Below, one piece after another: positions 1 through 11,901 of a DNA stretch of 37,959 nucleotides. How positions within the stretch are numbered: the stretch's first letter is position 1; each line of letters opens with the position of its first letter. The position numbers and the translations under genes are program-made. Source of the stretch: Gracilibacteraceae bacterium (lineage in GTDB: Bacteria > Bacillota > Clostridia > Lutisporales > Lutisporaceae); contig JAAYQK010000153.1 of the NCBI GenBank assembly GCA_012519325.1, positions 1-37,959 of the forward strand, written 5' to 3'. The notes beneath the pieces are model-generated. The model saw only the letters and a program-made list of their open reading frames with translations. It had not been told where the DNA came from and searched no databases.

Positions 1-306
1 CCTGGCAACAACAAAACGAAGAGATATCGTTCGAAGTGTTTCTCTTAATGCCATATGTCCTCTGCATACTCCATAGAGTGCATCATCAATTGCAGCATAG
101 AGAGAGTGTTCCTCCCTGTAACTACTATCTATGATATTCTCTTTCTTAGCTGAGGTAATTATAGCACCAAAAACATCACCAATATTCATTGTGCCGACTT
201 TTCCAAAGCATATCTTTGTGCCTGATGGAAATTTTATTTTTGGATATTCAATTTCTATTTGATTCAATAGCTTTTGCATCGTTAATAAGCCCATATAAGT
301 TCCCAT
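1..306 (-). CDS. HutP-family RNA-binding regulator, partial (3' end beyond window)
   Basis: The reading frame is open from an ATG at 306 to the window edge, giving 102 residues with no stop. GGAGG lies 8 bases upstream of the ATG. The block CFGKVGTMNIGDVFGAI (residues 33-49) followed by a YREEHSLYAAIDDALYG stretch matches the core of HutP, the histidine- and Mg-dependent RNA antiterminator of Bacillus histidine-utilisation operons. In HutP the conserved His/Glu segment binds metal and ligand. B. subtilis HutP is about 148 residues, so roughly the last third is missing here. No hut genes are visible in the window, so the target RNA and ligand are unknown; many Clostridia carry HutP-like proteins away from hut operons. 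The family call is fairly sure, the function is not. Confidence 0.75.
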   Translation of the reverse strand, partial: MGTYMGLLTMQKLLNQIEIEYPKIKFPSGTKICFGKVGTMNIGDVFGAIITSAKKENIIDSSYREEHSLYAAIDDALYGVCRGHMALRETLRTISLRFVVAR

Positions 307-837
307 ATTTGATTCCTCCAATTCAATAAATGATTGCCGCAAATTAATCTGAATCTTTATATTTTAAATTAGGTTAGTGTTTTTTAGTTCTCTTAATATT
401 AGAAAATATACTGACAAATAATAGAATAAACATTATCAATAATGGGCTATAACATAAAATAAATACAAGCTATTTAAAACAAAAGTAATATCAAAAAAAT
501 ATTATAACAAAATTTCAAGTGAGGTTTTTTGCACAATTGCAAAATCCTACCCGAACGTCTCAACTATATGTTTCGCGTTAAACATTTTACACTGAATTCA
601 AATAGTATAAAACATAAAAGTTCAGGCACTAATTTCATAATGATAAATCTTTTTCACGACATATATAGATGGGAGATATACTCATAGCCTAACATAAGAT
701 TATATATATATTACTACATAAGACTTAGACAAGTCAACGCTTGTTTTTGGCAGCGATAGCGCAAGACCTATGGGCTCTGTTTATCTACCAGCCCAAAGGC
801 CGTGAACTTAGTCTGGAAGATAGGATATGATTGCATT
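307..837. other. AT-rich intergenic stretch with no recognisable gene
   Basis: Between the HutP-like gene and the remnant at 838-930 I see no frame with coding character on either strand. The sequence is very AT-rich from about 340 to 720. A short GGGCT/AGCCC hairpin (about 768-790) and an ACAAG/CTTGT hairpin followed by T residues on the plus strand (about 731-750) are present but weak. A promoter for the HutP-like gene must lie here, but no convincing -35/-10 pair stands out. Confidence 0.5.
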
Positions 838-930
838 TAATAGCTCTCTTACACTCTTTTTATCACCCGCATCTATATAATCCCACATAATTGATGCGGT
901 GTAGTCCATATGCGCTGTAGCTTCTGCCAC
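838..930 (-). pseudogene. small coding-like remnant downstream of eno
   Basis: A GTG at 930, preceded by GGAG at 8 bases, opens a 30-residue frame ending at TAA (838-840). Its content is protein-like (for example HMDYTASIMWDYIDAGDKK). A one-base shift just before this stop would continue the helix-like reading (VRELLNAIISYLPD) to another stop at 809-811. This suggests a frameshifted remnant of a larger gene, cut off upstream by a stop inside the eno terminator hairpin. It could also be a genuine small peptide or chance. I do not recognise the family. Confidence 0.25.
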
Positions 931-955
931 TAAGCTTACTCCAACCCCAGCGAAT

Positions 956-979
956 AAAAATGCGTCTTACGACGCATTT
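956..979 (-). terminator. eno operon terminator
   Basis: The hairpin has GC-containing arms (ATGCGTC / GACGCAT) around a TTAC loop, flanked by A and T runs so it could work in both directions. It begins about 17 bases past the eno stop codon on the minus strand and ends in a T run there. It is the natural end of the glycolytic operon. Confidence 0.85.
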
Positions 980-995
980 TTATATTGTATAGCAC

Positions 996-2306
<1,311 letters not shown>

Positions 2307-2356
2307 TTATTGTAACAAGGTATTAATGAGGCGGGAGGTATATACCCGTCTTATTA

Positions 2357-3106
2357 TTAATTGAAATTAACGATTTTGGAAAATTCTTGGGCATCCAAGC
2401 TCGCCCCTCCTACGAGAGCACCATCAATTTCGGGCATATCCATAAGTTCCTTTATATTTGAAGACTTAACGCTGCCGCCATATAATATCCTCGTCTTATC
2501 GGCTATCTCATTTCCCAGTAAAGCGGCCAGCTGTTTCCTAATAAATCCAATAACCTCATTGGCATCCTTGCTGGTTGCAGTCTTGCCGGTTCCTATAGCC
2601 CAAACAGGCTCATAGGCTATTATCAGGTCATCAAGATTTCTGCCCTCAAGGCCTTTGAGGCATCCTTTCACCTGGGTCAATATTACATCAAAGGTTACTC
2701 CTTTTTCTCTCTGTTCAAGGGTTTCTCCCACACAGAGAATCGACTTCAGGCCATGGTCCAGTGCAGCAATTACCTTCTTGTTTATTTCCTGGTCATCCTC
2801 CTTGAAATATTGTCTTCGCTCAGAGTGGCCCAATATCACATATTTAACATCCATATCCTTAAGGAATACAGGAGATATCTCTCCGGTATATGCTCCGCTT
2901 TCTTTATAATACATGTTTTGTGCACCGACTCCTATGTTGCTCCCCTTTAAAGCCTTTACCACATCATTAAGGCAAACAAAAGTCGGACATACTACTACTT
3001 CAGCAGCAGCTTCCCTGACAAGAGGCTTGAGATCTTCCACAAGCTTTACTGCCTCACTTACTGTTTTGTTCATTTTCCAATTTCCAGCTATAACCGGTTT
3101 GCGCAT
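2357..3106 (-). CDS. tpiA: triosephosphate isomerase
   Basis: TpiA interconverts dihydroxyacetone phosphate and glyceraldehyde 3-phosphate as a TIM-barrel dimer. I place the start at the ATG at 3106 ([14 protein letters not shown]), 6 bases after AGGAGGT. An upstream in-frame start at 3133 would overlap pgk and lacks a site. The product is 249 residues, normal for the family. The active-site Lys is in GNWKMN, the electrophilic His in LGHSERR near residue 95, and the catalytic Glu in [12 protein letters not shown] near residue 165. The phosphate-binding YGGSVK follows. It begins 16 bases after the pgk stop, inside the glycolytic operon. Confidence 0.97.
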   Translation of the reverse strand: MRKPVIAGNWKMNKTVSEAVKLVEDLKPLVREAAAEVVVCPTFVCLNDVVKALKGSNIGVGAQNMYYKESGAYTGEISPVFLKDMDVKYVILGHSERRQYFKEDDQEINKKVIAALDHGLKSILCVGETLEQREKGVTFDVILTQVKGCLKGLEGRNLDDLIIAYEPVWAIGTGKTATSKDANEVIGFIRKQLAALLGNEIADKTRILYGGSVKSSNIKELMDMPEIDGALVGGASLDAQEFSKIVNFN

Positions 3107-3122
3107 AATCTTACCTCCTAAA

Positions 3123-4310
3123 TTACTTATCATCTATTGCATCTATTCCGGGAAGTACCTTGCCCTCAAGAAATTTAAGGGAGGCTCCTCCTCCTGTAGA
3201 TATGTGCGTCATCTTGTCTGCAAAGCCCATCTGTTCTATAGCTGCAGCTGAGTCACCGCCACCGATGATTGTTGTGCCGGTACACTCAGACATGGCCTTT
3301 GCCAGCGCAAGAGTGCCCTTCGCAAAGTTAGGCATTTCAAACACTCCCATAGGGCCATTCCAGACTACTGTCTTTGCGTTTTTAACAATTTCCGCAAATA
3401 TCCTGCTTGTATTTTCACCAATATCCATGCCCATCTGGTCCTTTGGAATCATAGCAGCCGGAACAGTTTTCAGGGGTGCCTCATTACTGAATTCGGCAGC
3501 AACTGTTGTGTCGACGGGGAGCAGCAATTTCACACCTTTTGTCTCCGCTTTTTTGAGAATCTTCCCTGCCAATTCCACTTTATCGGCTTCAAGAATGGAC
3601 TTGCCAATTTCATATCCCATTGCTTTGAAGAAGGTATAAGACATACCACCACCTATTAATAGTGTGTCAACCTTATCAAGAAGATTTTCTATTACGCCAA
3701 TCTTGTCTGAAACCTTTGCGCCTCCTAGTATTGCTACAAAAGGCCTTTCCGGTGCGGTAAGCGCCTTACCCATTATATCAAGCTCCTTCTTTATAAGAAA
3801 TCCTACAGCAGATGGCAAAAACTCAGCAATTCCTGCCGTAGTAGCATGAGCTCTGTGTGCTGTACCAAAAGCATCGTTTACATAAATATCACCCAGGGAT
3901 GCAAGCTTTCTTGAGAACTCTTTGTCATTCTTTTCTTCTTCCTCATAGAACCTGACATTTTCAAGCAGCATTACATCTCCTTCCTTAAGACTATCTACCA
4001 TTTCCAGTACAGACTCACCAATCACATCACCGGCGAGTCTTACTTCGGCTCCAAGCTTCTCGGACAATCTCTCAGCTACCGGCTTCAGAGAATATTTAAT
4101 ATTAAACTTTCCCTTAGGTCTTCCAAGATGTGACATTAAAACAACCTTTGCATTATGCTCCCTCAAATACCTTATTGTCGGAAGCGCCTCTCTTATTCTT
4201 CTATCGTCCGTGATGGCTCCGTTCTCGTCCAAGGGAACATTGAAGTCAACTCTTAAAAGAACCTTCCTACTTTCAACATCTATTTCCTGTATGGACTTTT
4301 TATTCAGCAT
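3123..4310 (-). CDS. pgk: phosphoglycerate kinase
   Basis: Pgk transfers phosphate from 1,3-bisphosphoglycerate to ADP, the first ATP-yielding step of lower glycolysis. From the ATG at 4310 ([12 protein letters not shown]), which follows AGGAGG by about 6 bases, the protein is 395 residues, the standard length. A longer frame from 4382 adds 24 residues unlike the family and is rejected. Visible motifs are the substrate segment [19 protein letters not shown] near residue 60, and the C-terminal nucleotide-binding [13 protein letters not shown] and [13 protein letters not shown]. It lies between gap and tpiA in the CggR operon. Confidence 0.97.
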   Translation of the reverse strand: MLNKKSIQEIDVESRKVLLRVDFNVPLDENGAITDDRRIREALPTIRYLREHNAKVVLMSHLGRPKGKFNIKYSLKPVAERLSEKLGAEVRLAGDVIGESVLEMVDSLKEGDVMLLENVRFYEEEEKNDKEFSRKLASLGDIYVNDAFGTAHRAHATTAGIAEFLPSAVGFLIKKELDIMGKALTAPERPFVAILGGAKVSDKIGVIENLLDKVDTLLIGGGMSYTFFKAMGYEIGKSILEADKVELAGKILKKAETKGVKLLLPVDTTVAAEFSNEAPLKTVPAAMIPKDQMGMDIGENTSRIFAEIVKNAKTVVWNGPMGVFEMPNFAKGTLALAKAMSECTGTTIIGGGDSAAAIEQMGFADKMTHISTGGGASLKFLEGKVLPGIDAIDDK

Positions 4311-4418
4311 TAGAATCCTCCTAGTCGATGTTAATTCCGCATATGTCGTTGAAAGTACATGCTTTTCACAGCATATTATCAAGGAAACATATCGCAGATC
4401 TTGAAACTGGTGTTAATA

Positions 4419-6459
<2,041 letters not shown>

Positions 6460-6474
6460 TTTACTACTCCCATG

Positions 6475-6510
6475 GACAAAAATTGTCCCTCTTATAATAT
6501 TATCGTCCCG
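6475..6510 (-). promoter_or_regulatory. CggR operator
   Basis: On the minus strand CGGGAC (6505-6510), six bases, ATTA, four bases, AGGGAC (6485-6490), six bases, then TGTC (6475-6478). This is the spacing of the known B. subtilis CggR operator, CGGGAC-N6-TGTC-N4-CGGGAC-N6-TGTC. The downstream repeat is nearly intact; the TGTC of the upstream repeat has decayed to ATTA. It covers the start of the transcript, about 16 bases before the cggR ATG. Confidence 0.85.
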
Positions 6511-6518
6511 ATATATTA

Positions 6519-6547
6519 ATTATATTATATAATCATTCCAATTTCAA
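6519..6547 (-). promoter_or_regulatory. sigma-A promoter of cggR-gap-pgk-tpiA-eno
   Basis: On the minus strand TTGAAA (6542-6547), a 17-base spacer and TATAAT (6519-6524). Transcription would begin near 6511-6512, so the CggR operator occupies roughly the first 35 transcribed bases, as expected for a block just downstream of the start site. Confidence 0.75.
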
Positions 6548-6593
6548 TACATACATGTATTATTTGCTAAAATCAATATTTTATAAGAAATAT

Positions 6594-6661
6594 CCATAAA
6601 AAAATACCTCCAGGTAGATAATCTAATTTTAATTAATAAGACTGTCTACTTTGGAAGTATC
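6594..6661 (-). terminator. probable rpoN terminator
   Basis: Downstream of rpoN on the minus strand, ATACTTCCA and GTAGA pair with TCTAC and TGGAGGTAT across a small internal loop. The apical loop is long and AT-rich, and a run of seven T follows. The long loop makes it less certain than the other terminators here. Confidence 0.6.
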
Positions 6662-6678
6662 ATATCATTACGCCACTT

Positions 6679-8082
6679 TTAGTATCTTTTTCTTTTTGAA
6701 GAAGACAGAATACCCAGTTCATCCCTGTACTTTGCCACTGTCCTCCTTGAAATCATATATCCTTCCTTAACAAGCAAATCTGCTATATTCTGATCGCTGA
6801 GAGGCTTGCTTGCATCCTCATTGCTTACATAACTTTTTATCATCTTTTTGATGCTTTCCGAAGAAATTGCTTCCCCATCCTGATTATCCACACCGCTTTT
6901 GAAGAAGTATTTGATTTCGAATATCCCCCGGGGAGTCTGCACATATTTGCCGTTTATTGTCCTGCTAACTGTTGATTCATGTACATTCACCATTTCTGCA
7001 ATCTTCTTCAATGTCATTGTTTTCAGAAACATAGGCCCTTTTTCGAAAAAGTCCATCTGGTAGTCCAATATAGCCTTTACTACATTATATAAAGTGTTTT
7101 TCCTATGCTCAAGGCTCTTTATAAGCCACATTGCCGAGGACAGTTTATTGTTTATGAAAGCTGAAGCCTGAGACGACTTATCCTCGGAAACCAGAATTTT
7201 TTTATAAAACTGATTTATAATAAGTCTGGAGCCATAATGGTCATTGACTATTACTACATATTCATTTCCTACTTTTTCTATATATACATCCGGTGTTACA
7301 TATTTTGTTGAGGTTCCTTCCTCGAAGGCCCGGCCGGGTTTTGGCTCAAGGCTCTTAATAATATCGCTGTATCTTTGGGCTTCTTCAATGCTTACAGAAA
7401 GTTTTTTTGATATATTGCTAATCCTGTTGGATGCAATGTCATCCAAATGATCCGAAATAATAGTTTCGAGCTTCTCATCAAGAATATCTTTACTCTTCAG
7501 CTGTATCAGAAGACATTCCTTCAGATGAGATGCACCTACACCATAGGGTTCAAAGGTCTGGATTACGCTTAGTGCCTCTTTTACTGCTTTAATATCAACA
7601 TAAAGTATGGCTGCCAGATCCTCCTGTGTAATGGTAAGGTATCCGTTTTCATCAAGACTCTCAATAATATACTCGCCGATACCTCTGATTTTTTTACTTA
7701 TCTGAGATACCCTAAGCTGTGAAATAAGATGATCCTTCAATGTGTATGAATAAGTTACGAAATTCTCATAAGAGAGTTCGGCAGCATCATCATTCTCAAA
7801 GCCACACTCAGAATAACTCTTACCTTGAAACTGGAAGTATTCCTTCCAGTCAATTTCTTTTTCATTTTCTTTTTCCTTTTTGTCTTGTTTATGTTGTGCT
7901 TCGGATTTTTCATCCCTGCTATCATCTACCAGTTCAAGAACGGGATTATCTTCCAACTCGTGCTGCAATAGTTCCTCAAGTTCTACTGTGGGCAATTGAA
8001 GTATCCTCAGAGCTAACTTAAGTTCAGGTGTCATGATAAGCTTCTGCTGCTGTTCTATTAATAAATCATATCCCATTCTCAT
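6679..8082 (-). CDS. rpoN: RNA polymerase sigma-54 factor
   Basis: Sigma-54 (SigL in Bacillus) directs RNA polymerase to -24/-12 promoters that need ATP-driven enhancer-binding activators. The 467-residue protein has region I at the N terminus (LIEQQQKLIMTPELKLALRI), an acidic charged linker at about residues 50-85, the core-binding middle, a helix-turn-helix (VHESTVSRTINGKYV) and the C-terminal RpoN box SRRTVAKYRD that reads the -24 element. The start at 8082 follows a GGGGGGTGAT site; the ATG two codons later is an alternative. It is a single gene with its own promoter and terminator, directly upstream of cggR. A matching promoter is at 37763-37778. Confidence 0.97.
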   Translation of the reverse strand: MRMGYDLLIEQQQKLIMTPELKLALRILQLPTVELEELLQHELEDNPVLELVDDSRDEKSEAQHKQDKKEKENEKEIDWKEYFQFQGKSYSECGFENDDAAELSYENFVTYSYTLKDHLISQLRVSQISKKIRGIGEYIIESLDENGYLTITQEDLAAILYVDIKAVKEALSVIQTFEPYGVGASHLKECLLIQLKSKDILDEKLETIISDHLDDIASNRISNISKKLSVSIEEAQRYSDIIKSLEPKPGRAFEEGTSTKYVTPDVYIEKVGNEYVVIVNDHYGSRLIINQFYKKILVSEDKSSQASAFINNKLSSAMWLIKSLEHRKNTLYNVVKAILDYQMDFFEKGPMFLKTMTLKKIAEMVNVHESTVSRTINGKYVQTPRGIFEIKYFFKSGVDNQDGEAISSESIKKMIKSYVSNEDASKPLSDQNIADLLVKEGYMISRRTVAKYRDELGILSSSKRKRY

Positions 8083-8157
8083 TTCATCACCCCCCCATCG
8101 ATGAAATAGTCTATAAAAAATTTACCTGTTACTATTATATAGAATAATTTCACTTAT

Positions 8158-8166
8158 ATTATAGCA
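8158..8166 (-). promoter_or_regulatory. extended -10 promoter of rpoN
   Basis: TGCTATAAT on the minus strand (TATAAT at 8158-8163 with the extended TG) lies about 75 bases before the rpoN ATG. The -35 region at 17 bases (TATGAC) is poor, which is usual for extended -10 promoters. Confidence 0.5.
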
Positions 8167-8211
8167 CATATGCAGTACAAGTCATAATAATTTGCATTGT
8201 AAAAAGACGGG

Positions 8212-8235
8212 AAAAATGCGCCGAAGCGCATTTTT
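8212..8235 (-). terminator. terminator of the nucleoside ABC transporter operon
   Basis: Perfect 10-base arms (AAAAATGCGC / GCGCATTTTT) enclose a TTCG tetraloop on the minus strand. It starts 15 bases after the stop codon of the last permease gene. Confidence 0.9.
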
Positions 8236-8250
8236 GTCAATTTCAAATTA

Positions 8251-9141
8251 TCATTTTTCACCCTTTTCATAGGGAATTCCGCCTGCAGCCGGTCCAACCG
8301 CTCTGCCTACAAATCCGGATACTGCAAACATTGTCATGATATATGGAAGTGCGTTTAAAAACTCATTGGGAACCGGCAGATTATTTCCAACCGTCTCCAG
8401 TGCAACGGCAAAGCCGAAGAATAAACAGGCCAATGCCGCCCCTATAGGATTCCATTTCCCAAATATCAAGGCAGCCAGTGCAATGAAGCCCCTGCCTGCT
8501 ACCATTCCCTCCTTGAAAAGGCTCATTGAACCTATGGATAGTGAAGCTCCTCCAATACCGGCAAGTATGCCGCTTATTATTACACATATGTACCTTATTG
8601 CATAAACATTGACCCCTAATGTATCGGCAGCTCTTGGATGTTCGCCTACGGCCCGGACTCTTAAACCGAATGGAGTCTTGTACAATACATAATATGATAT
8701 GAATACCATGACAAATGCCAGGTAAGTAAATATGTTGAAGGGACCTACCGCTTTGAAGTATTCAACATTGTCCGTCTGTCCCGGCCTTCCCCATATTTCA
8801 ACCAGCAGGAAGGTGGTGAGGCTTGCTGCCAGAATATTTATTGCAGTACCTACTATAACCTGATTTGCTTTGATATATATGCTCATAAATGCCAGGAGCA
8901 GCCCGAACAGGCCTCCGACAATCATGGCACCCAAAAGCCCCGCCCAGGGGGAACCTGTCTTGAAGGAGAAGAAAACAGCACTAAAAGCGCCGACTGTCAT
9001 AATACCTTCAAGACCTATGTTAAATACCCCCGATCTTTCTGAAAAGTTTCCTCCAAGGGAAGCGAATATCAGCGGAGTGGCCGATCTTATGCTGGCTGTT
9101 ACTATTATTCCCAGTATAGTAAACATTCCTACGCCTTCCAT
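8251..9141 (-). CDS. nucleoside-type ABC transporter permease (YufQ/NupQ-like)
   Basis: This is one of two inner-membrane permeases of a BMP-dependent importer in the branched-chain-permease-like superfamily. From the ATG at 9141 the protein is 296 residues, very hydrophobic, with about eight or more membrane segments. The segment GERSGVFNIGLEGIM-type is visible as SERSGVFNIGLEGIM near residue 37, and the cytoplasmic coupling loop as RAVGEHPRAADTLGV near residue 163. GAGGAGG sits 9 bases before the ATG, inside the end of the preceding permease gene, whose stop is one base upstream, so translation is coupled. B. subtilis NupOPQ imports guanosine and other nucleosides; the substrate here is inferred from family only. 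Confidence 0.9.
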   Translation of the reverse strand: MEGVGMFTILGIIVTASIRSATPLIFASLGGNFSERSGVFNIGLEGIMTVGAFSAVFFSFKTGSPWAGLLGAMIVGGLFGLLLAFMSIYIKANQVIVGTAINILAASLTTFLLVEIWGRPGQTDNVEYFKAVGPFNIFTYLAFVMVFISYYVLYKTPFGLRVRAVGEHPRAADTLGVNVYAIRYICVIISGILAGIGGASLSIGSMSLFKEGMVAGRGFIALAALIFGKWNPIGAALACLFFGFAVALETVGNNLPVPNEFLNALPYIMTMFAVSGFVGRAVGPAAGGIPYEKGEK

Positions 9142-9142
9142 C

Positions 9143-10255
9143 CTATTCAACCTCCTCTTTTACTGTCTGCTTCTTCAGTTCCCTGTTCAGTTTAATATTT
9201 TCCGTTACTACCTTAACAAAGTTAGCAGCCACAAAAAGTATTATTATTCCCTGAATGATTCCGACAACCTCTTTTGGAATCCCTTGTATCTGCATAAGGG
9301 GTCCTCCCTTTTGCAGTACTCCGAATAGAAATGCCGAAAGTATGACCCCTATGGGGTGGTTGTTTCCTACCAGCGACACTGCAATTCCATCCAATCCATA
9401 GCCTGTAAAGCCGAAGAGGTTGTTTACCCTGTATTGGACTCCTGTAGTCATTATGCCTCCTGCAAGTCCGGCAAACAAGCCTGAAACTATCATTGAAAGG
9501 ATTATATTTTTCCTGACGCTAATCCCGCCATATTCGGCTGCATGAGGATTGATGCCGACTGCTCTTATCTCATATCCTCTTACAGTTTTATTGAGAATAT
9601 AATAAGCAGCCAGAGCGGCAATCAGGGAGAGTATTATTCCAATATGCAGTCTTGAATGTTTGAACTGCTCAAAAGCCTGAGAAAACCTCCAAAGCTTTGC
9701 AGTATCTGCAATATCAACAGAATATGCTTTCCCGGGCACATTAAGAAGGGTCCTTACAAGATAATTACTCGTATACATTGCAATATAATTCATCATTATT
9801 CCGTTTATTACCTCGTGGGAACCTACCTTGGCCTTAAGCAAGCCTATAATTGAAGCCCAGAGTCCCCCTGCAAAGGCACCTGAAAGTAATGTAAGAGTAA
9901 GATGCACTACTGCGGGCAAGCCTGTAAAAGCCCATCCTGCCCAAACTGCGGCAATGGCACCCATAATAAACTGCCCTTCTACTCCTATATTGAAAAGATT
10001 GCACTTAAATGCAAAGGCAATGGACAAGCCAGTCAGAATAAGCGATGTAACTGTAACTAACGTTTCTCCGAATTTATTCCAATCCCCAAGGCTTCCTTTT
10101 ATCATTGCAGTATATGCCACTATCGGATCTTTTCCGACCGCATATACAAGAATGCCTCCTGCAATAACCGAAATAAATATTGCGACAAGGGGATATGCAA
10201 TTTCTTTTAAGGTTTTTATAAGGTTTTCTTTGAACTCATTCATCCCAGATTCCAT
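9143..10255 (-). CDS. nucleoside-type ABC transporter permease (YufP/NupP-like)
   Basis: This is the larger permease of the pair, 370 residues, with a short cytoplasmic N terminus, about ten hydrophobic segments and a charged C-terminal tail (KLNRELKKQTVKEEVE). Typical family segments are FKCNLFNIGVEGQFIMGAI near residue 80 and the coupling loop RAVGINPHAAEYGGI near residue 226. AGGAGGATATGAA precedes the ATG. It begins 12 bases after the end of the ATPase gene and its stop abuts the second permease. It should pair with that permease to form the channel served by the BMP lipoprotein. Exact substrate unknown. Confidence 0.9.
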   Translation of the reverse strand: MESGMNEFKENLIKTLKEIAYPLVAIFISVIAGGILVYAVGKDPIVAYTAMIKGSLGDWNKFGETLVTVTSLILTGLSIAFAFKCNLFNIGVEGQFIMGAIAAVWAGWAFTGLPAVVHLTLTLLSGAFAGGLWASIIGLLKAKVGSHEVINGIMMNYIAMYTSNYLVRTLLNVPGKAYSVDIADTAKLWRFSQAFEQFKHSRLHIGIILSLIAALAAYYILNKTVRGYEIRAVGINPHAAEYGGISVRKNIILSMIVSGLFAGLAGGIMTTGVQYRVNNLFGFTGYGLDGIAVSLVGNNHPIGVILSAFLFGVLQKGGPLMQIQGIPKEVVGIIQGIIILFVAANFVKVVTENIKLNRELKKQTVKEEVE

Positions 10256-10267
10256 TTCATATCCTCC

Positions 10268-11788
10268 TTATACTGCATCCTGAATGCTGCCGCCCGCCAT
10301 CATAATACCAAGCTTTTTCTCTGTCGCATCCTTTGCATTAAGAATTCCTACAATTCTCCCATCGTACATTACTGCTATCCTGTCCGAAAGCTCCATTATC
10401 TCATCCAGCTCGAGGGAAACCAGCAGCACCGCCTTGCCTTCATCCCGCAGCTCAATAAGCTTTTTATGCACAAATTCTATTGCTCCCACATCTAGCCCTC
10501 TTGTGGGCTGTGAAGCTATGCAAAGGCTTGGGTCCCTGTCAATTTCCCTTGCGACTATCAGTTTTTGCTGGTTCCCTCCCGAAAGAGATTTTGCAAGTAC
10601 CCTTTCATTGGGAGTCCTGATGTCGTATTCCTTAATAAGCTTTCTGCAGTATTCCCTTATTTTACTGTAGCTCAACCCAAAGCCTTGTCTATACTGCTTC
10701 ATGTGATGGCTTCCCAGTATTGAATTCTCTGCCAGGGTGTAACCAAGCAGCAGACCTCTCTTATGCCTGTCTTCGGGTATATGTCCTACTCCACTGGCAA
10801 TTATCTCCATTGGGGTCAGATTTGTAATCTCCTTGCCGTTTAATAGGATTTCTCCCGCTTCTGCTTACAAAAGGCCTGTTATGGCTTGTACAAGTTCACT
10901 CTGGCCATTGCCGTCCACTCCTGCGATTCCAAGTATTTCACCGCCATGCACCTGAAGGTCTATCCCTCTGACAGCCTCAAGCCTCCTGTTGTCCAACACC
11001 CTTAGGTCTTTGATCTCCAGAATTGGAGCAGAAACTTCCGCTTCTTTCTTATCCATTTTAAGGCTTACCTTTCTGCCTACCATTTTTTCTGCAAGCTCAT
11101 CAATGTTTGTATCCTTTGTATTCAATGTATCAATAACCTTGCCTCTTCGGATGATTGTCACCTTGTCGCTCATGGACATAACTTCTTTAAGCTTGTGAGT
11201 AATAAGTATTATTGATTTGCCTTGATCCACCAGGCTTCTTAAAGTAACACTCAATTCTTCTATTTCCTGAGGTGTAAGCACTGCCGTCGGTTCATCAAGA
11301 ATAAGAATTTCAGCTCCCCTGTAAAGAGTTTTCAATATTTCAACTCTCTGCTGCATTCCTACGGAAATATCCTGAACAACAGCCCGTGGGTCTACTCTCA
11401 ATTCATATCTTTTTGAAATCTCCTCTACATCTTTTATTGCTTTATCAAGATCCAAAGTAGTGCCTTTCCTCGGCTCCTTCCCCAGTATGATATTTTCTGT
11501 AACGGTAAAGGGCTGGACAAGCATGAAATGCTGATGAACCATTCCTATGCCGTGGGAAATCGCTACATTGGGGTTGATGATCTTGACAGGCTTTCCCTTT
11601 ATGAATATCTGTCCCTCATCCGGTTGATAAAGTCCGTAAAGTATATTCATAAGCGTGGACTTGCCGGCACCGTTCTCACCCAGCAGTACATGTATTTCCC
11701 CCTGTTCAATTTTCAGATTGACATTGTCATTTGCCTTTATACCGGGAAAAGATTTGCATATACCTTTCATCTCAATTACTGCAGGCAA
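10268..11788 (-). pseudogene. nucleoside ABC transporter ATPase (YufO/NupO-like), interrupted by an in-frame TAA
   Basis: The full frame would encode a double-domain ATPase of about 506 residues. Domain 1 has Walker A GENGAGKST, the signature-like ISVGMQQRVEIL and Walker B LILDEPTAVLT. Domain 2 has the degenerate GVDGNGQSEL expected of the family, signature LSGGNQQKL and SQPTRGLDVGA. The TAA at 10865-10867 falls at codon 308, right after the domain-2 Walker A region (AITGLL-stop-AEAGEILLNG); both halves stay in one frame. AAA to TAA is a single-base change. The next ATG at 10810 has no ribosome site. I start at the TTG at 11788, 9 bases after GAGGTG; a GTG at 11800 is possible. Options are a real recent nonsense mutation, a sequence error, or stop readthrough. 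All neighbouring transporter genes look intact. Confidence 0.8.
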
Positions 11789-11844
11789 TCTATATCTCAC
11801 CTCTCAAAAATACTATAAAAGACATCCGTTAAGTCATTTAAACA

Positions 11845-11873
11845 AAAGCTAGATGCAGCAGTGCACCTAGCTT
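11845..11873 (-). terminator. hairpin between lipoprotein and ATPase genes (attenuating terminator)
   Basis: Arms AAAGCTAG-TGCA / TGCA-CTAGCTTT with one mismatch and a 3- to 4-base loop, then TTTGTTTAAAT on the minus strand. It sits 28 bases after the lipoprotein stop. Such hairpins commonly let the binding protein be made in excess over the membrane parts. Confidence 0.7.
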
Positions 11874-11901
11874 TGATCCACCATGCCATACATGGCCTTG
11901 C

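Noticed and set aside
2330-2352. Terminator between tpiA and eno
   Set aside because: The CGGG/CCCG pairing is short, has no T run, and eno clearly belongs to the operon.
4311-4382. Longer N terminus for Pgk
   Set aside because: The added 24 residues have no family match, and AGGAGG lies before the ATG at 4310.
10268-10810. A separate half-size ABC ATPase gene
   Set aside because: It is in frame with the upstream part, has no ribosome site before its ATG and lacks a Walker A motif; it is the second part of the interrupted ATPase.
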